This document shows, one piece after another, positions 57,262 to 64,000 of a stretch of DNA of 64,000 bases. The stretch covers positions 1-64,000 of the forward strand of contig CAJNOJ010000291.1 in NCBI GenBank assembly GCA_905250025.1, written 5' to 3'. The notes beneath the pieces were generated by a model, which had not been told where the DNA came from, ran no database searches, and saw only the letters and a program-made list of their open reading frames with translations. Each line of letters opens with the position of its first letter. Within the stretch, counting starts at the first letter, position 1. The DNA is from Adineta ricciae. Lineage: Eukaryota; Rotifera; Eurotatoria; Adinetida; Adinetidae. The translations under genes and the position numbers were made by a program.

Positions 57262-58110
57262 ATGTTATTAGAATACTATTTGTATAGTAGAACTGCACCA
57301 TGGAGATCACTAATTCTGGACTCTAGGTCGGTCACAAGTCCAGATAAAGGAGGAACGTTGGACGGAAGGGGTGCAGAAACCGCCGTCTGTAAAAAGAACA
57401 AGACGAGAGAAACCAACCATGAACGATTTAAGAGGAAATTCATACAGGGTTGGACGGCGCCCAGAAGAACGAGGTCCGCGTCCTCTGTTTACGTTAGTGA
57501 CCAGGGCAGAGTCGATAAAGTGGCGACTGGAAAGAGCTCATATACGACAAAAAACTCAAAACAATCAGCTCGTGCCAAGAAGTCTTTGACAGTAGGAGCA
57601 TGGAATGTGCAGGCCCTATGAACTGTTGGCAAATTAGAACTGTTACGAAACGAAGTGAAACGATTCAGGCATGATATAATTAGTATTTGTGAAGTACGAT
57701 GGACAGAAAAAAGTGAAACACCGAATGCGGGTTTCATCTAGTCAGAAGAAGAAACTGTACATATGAAGGGTGTCGGTTTCTTAGTAAGTGCACACGTAAA
57801 AAAGGCATTAATAGGATATAATCCAATCAGTCCACGAATAATTTCAGCGCGATTTGATGCAAAATCATTCAAAGATAACAGTCAAACATGTATATGCACC
57901 AACTTCTGCATCATCAGAAGAAGACATTTAAGCATCCTATAGCGATATTGAAAAAGTAATAACGAAGACAGATAAAAAGGCTATAATCATTAGGCTAGGA
58001 GGCTAGTACGGAAAATGTAGAGTGGAAATCAGTTAAGGATAAATACAGATATGGCGACAGAAATGAACGCGGAGAACGCCTCTTGGAATGTGCCACAGTA
58101 CACGACCTCT
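57262..58110 (+). mobile_element. LINE relic: APE-type endonuclease N-terminus
   Basis: The frame reads LTVGAWNVQAL, stop, TVGKLELLRNEVKRFRHD, then IISICEVRWTEKSE, MKGVGFLVSAHVKKALIG and SPRIISARFDA. This is the apurinic/apyrimidinic endonuclease domain of non-LTR retrotransposons (the type often mislabelled craniofacial development protein 2). Stops at 57619-57621 and 57739-57741 sit where Trp is expected. Further frame damage occurs near 57880. The rest, including reverse transcriptase, is cut off by the n at 58111. Confidence 0.7.
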
Positions 58111-58111
58111 N

Positions 58112-58432
58112 CGTGTCGGATTATTCGACCGAATTATGTTTCTATAGATAGTTTTTATGCTGAACAAGAAAAACATAAATCGGGATTGATCAATAGTCAA
58201 CATTAGGTAAACGAATCCAGTTTCTGAAAACTAAGCTGGTTTTTCTCACATAAAACATACCATTAGTATTGCCAGTTTTTCTCTTATGAAAGAGGTTTAA
58301 AAATCCTTTTAAAAATATACTGTTTTACACTGTTTTGATAAGCTCTATCCAACCACACATAAGCCATCGAGAAAAAAAAGTTGCTCAAATTTTGCGTTGC
58401 GCGCATCTTGGAAGATATTAAATCTTACTTAC
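58112..58432. other. No exon placed; 3' flank or intron of the LDLa gene
   Basis: Starts after the n at 58111. The LDLa gene's GTAAGT donor points into it, but no convincing acceptor and coding continuation was found, so the missing exons may be across the join. Confidence 0.45.
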
Positions 58433-60037
58433 AAGATGTTCTACTAGGAGTGGAATAGTGCGCACAATACGTGAACTGGAAGTGTCGAGAATAACATATT
58501 GACAAAATGCCGAGGAACTTCCAAGATTCATTGGTGCTCGACATGTTATTGTATCATTTATTGAGCATTTAAAACGATTGTGAGCATCGAGAAATAAACA
58601 ACTCTCATTGAATGTTTCATCATCATCGAATGGACAGTCTCGTATGCCATCAACTAGACGATGTTTTGAGATACATTTTGTTGAATTCAAACATTGGTAT
58701 AGGGTTGGATGATTGCAAAAATAAGTCGCGTTCGGTATCACTAGACACCTGCGAAATTTTTCTTCGACAATATTCAGACGTGCTGCAAAAACAATCGCGC
58801 TCTCTGCTTCGAAACCAAACTCATGAAAACGACGACAAGCTGAATCGTTTAAATAAATTGTAGCTGGAAGAAAATCACGGCAAAGTGTTTCATCGTAGCA
58901 TATATAGGTTGGTAAAAGAGAGTCTCCGGAGTTCTTGTGTAGATCGCTTGTATTGAACAGAAAGCGTACATGTCCAAAGAGAATAGGGCCAGGAGGAAAT
59001 TCATATATAGATGGACATTCTTTTCGCATGCAACTGCTTTCTAAACAAACATTTTTACACGAACTGATTCCAATTAAACAACCCAAAATTTTTGCACAAT
59101 TATCAGTAATCAATGATTCGTTACGGACAGCTGGGAACCAAGATTCTGTCTCCCATCGACACCGGTAACTGAGACTAAAAAGAATACTTTCGCTCGGATC
59201 GCATGTAGACTCTTTACATCGAAAAGTAGGATCGTTATAGCAAAAACTGTACTGAAACGCATGATAAATTTCGTCTGTTCCATCTTGACAATCTGGATTC
59301 ATTTCATCATCAAAGGCGAAATCTTCTGGAATGCATTGACCATTGTAACATCGATATTCATTCGAAGCACATTCATTTATTTCAAGTTGCCAACAATTCG
59401 ATTCATCAGATCCATCGAGACAATCCATTTTCTTATTACAAATGTCGCGCCAGTCTAAATACGACGAAACTGACATACAATTATGATCTTTATAATATGT
59501 TATCTTTGTATCAGTTGTAACAAAGGGTCTATTTCTAAAGTAGAAATATATAATCTGGTCCAGTGATTGACCAGGTGTCAAATCGAATCTAAAGCGACAG
59601 AAGGGCCCAAACCAATTTGATGTACAGTTGTAGAATAACATTTCTTTTTCGCACAACGATGACTGCGAAACATTTTCCAGAAACATTTGATAGTATTCAA
59701 CCAGTTCGATAGGAGCTGACCAAGATAATAACATCAGACTACTTATATTTTGATTTCGTAATTCACCGAAAGTATAGTTAAAATGATTAGAATTAGAAAA
59801 TTTATCATCGACGAGGAGAATATCATCTTCTAATGGTCGAAGACAATATGGAATTATTTTATGTGCATGTTTATACGGAAGAACATAAAAAAGACCTTTG
59901 AAAATAAAGTCCGGTACATAATATAAAAGACAATATCCGTTTTGATGTCGATCAGTATTGTACATATTCATTTCATATTCTGGTATTGCTTGAACATACC
60001 ATATAATTAAAACATATGTTAGCAGCATCTTCAGCAT
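58433..60037 (-). CDS. LDL-receptor class A repeat protein, 5' exon (3' exons missing)
   Basis: I start at the Met at 60037, because MLKMLLTYVLIIWYVQA is a good signal peptide; the 28 upstream codons lie partly in an inserted palindrome. The 535-residue exon has a novel N-terminal region. LDLa repeats follow at about 187-215 (CNKKMDCLDGSDESNC), 223-256 (CYNGQCIPEDFAFDDEMNPDC then DGTDE) and near 480 (TKCISKHRLVDGIRDC). DGSDE-type acidic clusters should bind calcium. Several Cys pairs and N-glycosylation sites lie between. A GTAAGT donor at 58432 ends the exon; the listed frame runs five codons past it. In bdelloids such arrays often continue into EGF repeats and a 7TM domain, but nothing shows this here. 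Confidence 0.75.
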
Positions 60038-60053
60038 AGAAAATACCCTAGCA

Positions 60054-60334
60054 GACAAGAATTTGAAAAAAATCGTGCAAACGTACAGTCGGGAACCCCG
60101 ACTGTGAACTAAGCACGTCAACTGATAAAATGTAAAAAAAGCCGTTTTTAACGTGTAATTGGCACTTTTACAACGTCAAAACGCTACAAATTTGTTTTTC
60201 TCAGTGTTTTAACGGTGTGAAAGTGCCAACTACGCGTTAAAAGCGGTCTTTTTGGAGTTTTATTAGTTGACACGTTTAGCTCATAGTCGAGCTTCCCGAC
60301 TGTACGTTTGCCCGCGTTCTTCCAAAATCTTGTC
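60054..60334. repeat. 281-bp palindromic MITE directly upstream of the LDLa gene
   Basis: Arms begin GACAAGA and end TCTTGTC. CAAACGTACAGTCGGGAA and TTGGCACTTT recur as reverse complements, and the centre is near 60195. The inner edge lies only 16 bases before the chosen start codon. Confidence 0.8.
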
Positions 60335-61884
60335 GGTTATGATATATCATTTGGAGCATTCATCCCATTCCGCGATTTGAAACATTGCGGAACTGGATCC
60401 GCTCCTATAATCAGTTCCATCGATCGTGGAAATGCGTTAAATTGCCACAGCATCTAGTTCTAGATAGGAGTGAACTATTTAATTTAATTCTACCGAATTA
60501 ACGGGTTACACTTCAGCTAGGCAGTGTTTTACTCCGGTCGTGCGATATTAACCATGTACCTTTAAGTTTTCGTTCATGAATCTATAGTTGCGGAGTCAGA
60601 ATGGATGAGGGTGAGGGTGTTTTGAAGATCTCAAGATAGTAATAGACCAACCGATTCCGGAATCGGTCGACGTCGCTGGAATTAGTATCGTCAATTCCAG
60701 GATTGGCTAGAATTAGCGCAGTCGAATGCGAAATTAAGTGATATGTCAATTTAATGCATTTCTAGAGTCGATCGGAACTGAATCCCGATCTGGATTTACT
60801 TCCACAATGTTCACCATCGCAAAATAGAATATATTCTCATCATTTCATAAAAGTATACCGAGCTATCAACAAAATTTATATCATGATATATGATTTTCCT
60901 ACAAATAAAGATTATATTTCATCAATGAAATAACATGTCTGACAATTTTATTTCCTACTTTTTTATGTGTTACGCAAATAAATCGATGAAAATAAATATA
61001 CCATACACATAGCTAATAATAAGGAATCTCGTATTCCACCCAAGTCAAAAAGCTTTTAGCGCAATCCTTGCATCACTCAGAATGTGGAACACGATAGAAC
61101 TAAACACATTCGCCATGATGCGACCTGCCGGTGGACCACGCCACGTTTTAACAAGAAAGTCTATAGAAAATCACTTTCTTTTGCTTTTTTTAAATTAGGA
61201 ACTGAAACATAGGGGGTCATTTCTGCCGTCTTTAGTACTTTATTTGAATCTTTCCACTCAAAGCATAACATATGATCGATGATTAACGGGTAGTAATTTT
61301 GTAATAAAGAGCTCTTATAAAGAATAATTAACTGTTAATGGTCTGATCTCCAATTATGTTCAAAGATTTAAATACTTTCTTCTACATTTTCTTTTCTGTC
61401 TTAAGAATGACTCTACTTGAGTCGAAACGTCGACTTTCAATACATAAATAAATAATGTTTTTCACTGGTGTAAAATCACTTCTCTTTATTACAGGATTTG
61501 AAGAAGATAAAAAATAGCATATTCACAACCAAAACTAACAAAAGTTTATCATTTAAATGTCTAATCAGAAACTTGTCTTTCTTTTATTGTTTATCATCTT
61601 CCTCCTCTATGTGATGAACGTTATGTGAACTAGAATACGAATCGAAAACATCTCTTTTTTCAATCATTATCCATTAGTAAACTAACTACAAGCTTCATTG
61701 CTCAGTTTAGAAAATTTTCGTTGGCATCGGAGATCCTACTCAAGCTTCGGAATAATTACTGAGAGCAGCAACGACATATAGACCAATAAGTTAATAATCT
61801 TATCTATGGTGTTTGATTTCGTTCACATTTTATGAAAAGTAGTGATTTTCACTTTTCGAGAACAAGAAAAAGATATTTCGTTTT
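60335..61884. other. Intergenic with GTGAGGG tract and PDZ-gene 3' flank
   Basis: No gene. GATGAGGGTGAGGGTG at about 60604. From about 61526 it is shared with 20621 and 51455 as the 3' flank of the PDZ scaffold gene. Confidence 0.5.
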
Positions 61885-63923
61885 TTACACGTTGATCTTG
61901 TTAATTGCATATTTTTCATATGTGTACCAATTCTTTTTTAATAGCATTTTAGTCAATTTGCCACTATACATAGTAAACAAAATAGTATAACTTCCAGATT
62001 GTATTATTCCTAAAGAATACTGGCTTACTCGTAATGTTCCCCCTGTTCTGCCACAATTATCACGTGCTATTTGACTCGTTCTACTTTGCTGACGTCGTAT
62101 TCTTTCTTCATGAGCACCTCCTAGAAACAACATATTACAAGAATAAGACACATGAAAAATGTTAATTAAAAGAATAATCAATAACTTACGAATCGCTGCT
62201 TGTTCAACTTTCAATTCCTCTGCAGTTTTCGGTTTAATACCAGCATTTGGATTAGTATTATTTACTTGTGCCTAAGAAAATTCGAAAAATTAATATTTAA
62301 AAATAAACAATAGAGTGTTGAGCCTGTATTAAATCACTGACATAAAAACTCACTAATATAGTCTAATATTTAATACGATACATTGGATTATGAGAGGAAT
62401 GCTTTTAAAGTCATGCTTACTTTAAGACTTTGACTGCTTTGATTCACTTGACGATTAGTTTTCGGTTGTGTCATTGGTGTTCTGAAAATATAGTTCTATA
62501 TAAAAATTTAACAAGGTAACGATCATATTCACCCAATAGCATTTGCTTGCGACTCCTCATTTGGCAGAGGCCCTGTTGAATGACTGATATTGCGACCATT
62601 TAACAAACGATTGTTGCGATGTTTGCCACGATTTTCATATCTTTGATAATCTAAGATGATCGTAGAAAAGCTAGTTGTTTCATATTCTTCCTAGATACCG
62701 TCAAAATCGAATGCTGTAATAATAAGACCCTCTTCATTACGCATTGTATTGATTGGCACATGATATTCATCACTAGGCACAGATATCATACTGTGACACT
62801 TGTACGATGTAGTTTCATAATTGTTTTTATTGACTTCAACAGGCTCTTATCAAACGAAATGAGATTCATTTTTAAAAAAAGAAAGTGACAATTAGGGATA
62901 CGCTACTTTGATCGTTTGAGCCAAATGGGTCGTATTGTCCTTCACGTAACACAGGTCGTTTAGTTTGTCTACAAGAAGCAGAAGTTAAACACTATGCCTG
63001 ACATGAATTTTAAAGAACGTTCACATCCGTTTCGTGCATCTTGTATGTCCAACATATAATTTAATCGTTTGACTTTCTGTGCAGGCTAATTGTATACATT
63101 TTTGAGCATATTCAAATGTTACAAATCGTAAATCGTACGTGTTCGACTGAAATGCATTGTTTATTCAAAAAAAGGACTAACTCTAATCGTTTTACTGTAG
63201 AAGAGATTTGTAATAATCGATCACCGATGTCTAATTGTTTATTAGTCTGATATTTACTTATGTCGGTGATAAATATGCCATGATCGCTGTAGAAGTAACA
63301 ATCAAGCCAATTAAATAAAGGTGAAAAGAATCATATTGATAATTACTTTATAAAGTATTCACTTCCAATTCCACCTTCAATATAAATATTTAATCTTCCA
63401 TTATGCGTCAATTCAATCTCTTCACTATATTCTGGTGCGAGACGTCGAATCAACTGAGCATATAATAAATAAAGATTCTGATATATACATTTGATGCTGC
63501 TTACCAGTTGCACTTTCTGACCCGATGATTTCAAAATATCAACGGCAGTTTGATGTTTTATATTATTGAAACAGAAATTATTCACACGTAATATTCTATC
63601 ATATGGTCTAAAGTAACAAATAAAAAAATCATTGTTGTGATGGAAAGCACTTCCTTACTTTAATTGTTTATTTCTATATGCAAGACCATATTCAGTAATA
63701 CTCGTTACAATAACAGATGTGAAACGATGATTCATGAACGATACATCAATCCCTCCTGCAATAGTGAATCCTAATGGTTCATGGTCACCGTTTATCTATG
63801 GAAAAGAGTACAATGAAAATAAGCTGGAAATAAACATTTAAAAATTATGATACAAACTCTTTCAAGAATAATTTCTTTTTCTTTCCAGTGATCTTTATAA
63901 TCGAAACGTATCATGTCAGACAT
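61885..63923 (-). CDS. PDZ scaffold protein, discs-large-like, 11 exons
   Basis: Exons complement(61885..62120, 62190..62271, 62421..62481, 62533..62650, 62699..62845, 62907..62968, 63025..63146, 63196..63286, 63347..63607, 63659..63795, 63858..63923). Phases agree throughout and the product is 460 residues. It starts MSDMIRFDYKDHWKEKEII. PDZ1 has EPLGFTIAGGID as its carboxylate loop and DRILRVNNFCFNNIKHQTAV. PDZ2 is diverged (RLNIYIEGGIG, GIFITDISKYQ, IGDRLLQIS, FVTFEYAQKCIQL). The remainder is a hydrophilic, Gln/Asn-rich linker and tail with EERIRRQQSR. Spacing resembles PDZ1-PDZ2 of DLG/PSD-95 proteins, which cluster receptors and channels at membranes. No SH3 or guanylate kinase part follows before the stop. 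Partial copies lie at 20975 and 51455. Confidence 0.75.
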
Positions 63924-64000
63924 AATATTTGATCAATGATATTTGCGAGCACTTCACTTACGCAAATCTATAATATATTAAAAGTATACGTGAAGCCAAA

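Overview
This window looks like a bdelloid rotifer genome (Adineta/Rotaria type). It is AT-rich, and genes are cut by very short GT-AG introns, often 47-57 bases. It carries expanded bdelloid-style families: FMRFamide-receptor-like 7TM proteins, kinesin-light-chain-like TPR arrays, and paired-TM ectodomain proteins. It also has diverged segmental copies, many small decayed transposons and at least one bacterial-looking repeat protein. The species call is inference from gene content. Gene models were built by hand from splice signals and reading-frame continuity. Six single 'n' characters (4440, 22074, 24781, 26135, 51802, 58111) look like scaffold joins, and most sit at the edge of a duplicated segment, so linkage across them is uncertain.

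Layout. 1-7 kb: a 7TM receptor (minus) and two copies of a Cys/His-rich hypothetical gene. 7-10 kb: a membrane-anchored protein with about 17 TPRs (minus). 10.6-13 kb: a nine-exon secreted/type I mucin-like gene carrying a one-base frameshift. 13.3-14.2 kb: a secreted protein of eight 29-residue DKNYY-like repeats. 14.7-18 kb: an ionotropic glutamate receptor whose last exon is split by a 551-bp hAT-type MITE with a perfect 8-bp target duplication. 18-19.5 kb: two related bdelloid module proteins. 19.9-26.7 kb: pieces of second copies, namely a short secreted protein, a PDZ scaffold gene, the TPR gene with a nonsense codon, and the mucin-like gene. 27-29 kb: a decayed hAT transposase.

29-34.8 kb has no gene I can support. 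34.9-46.8 kb is the most interesting region. Twelve exons keep one reading frame through three successive TM-ectodomain-TM units, then a further TM and a seven-blade FG-GAP propeller, giving about 1797 residues. Its largest intron (4.5 kb) has collected a 332-bp palindrome and a retroposed insert with poly(A) and target duplication. 47.4-49.9 kb is a decayed pogo/Tigger-like element with 205-bp terminal inverted repeats. 49.9-55.2 kb is a pair of 1.49-kb direct repeats around a decayed zinc-finger, transposon-like gene. 57-58 kb is a LINE endonuclease relic. 58.4-60 kb is an LDLa-repeat membrane/secreted protein with a palindromic MITE directly upstream of its start. 61.9-63.9 kb is an 11-exon PDZ (DLG-like) scaffold gene, partly copied at 21-22 kb and 51.5 kb.

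Functionally, the genes suggest neuronal or sensory signalling (7TM, iGluR, PDZ scaffold) and cell-surface proteins. I see no operon-like co-regulation.
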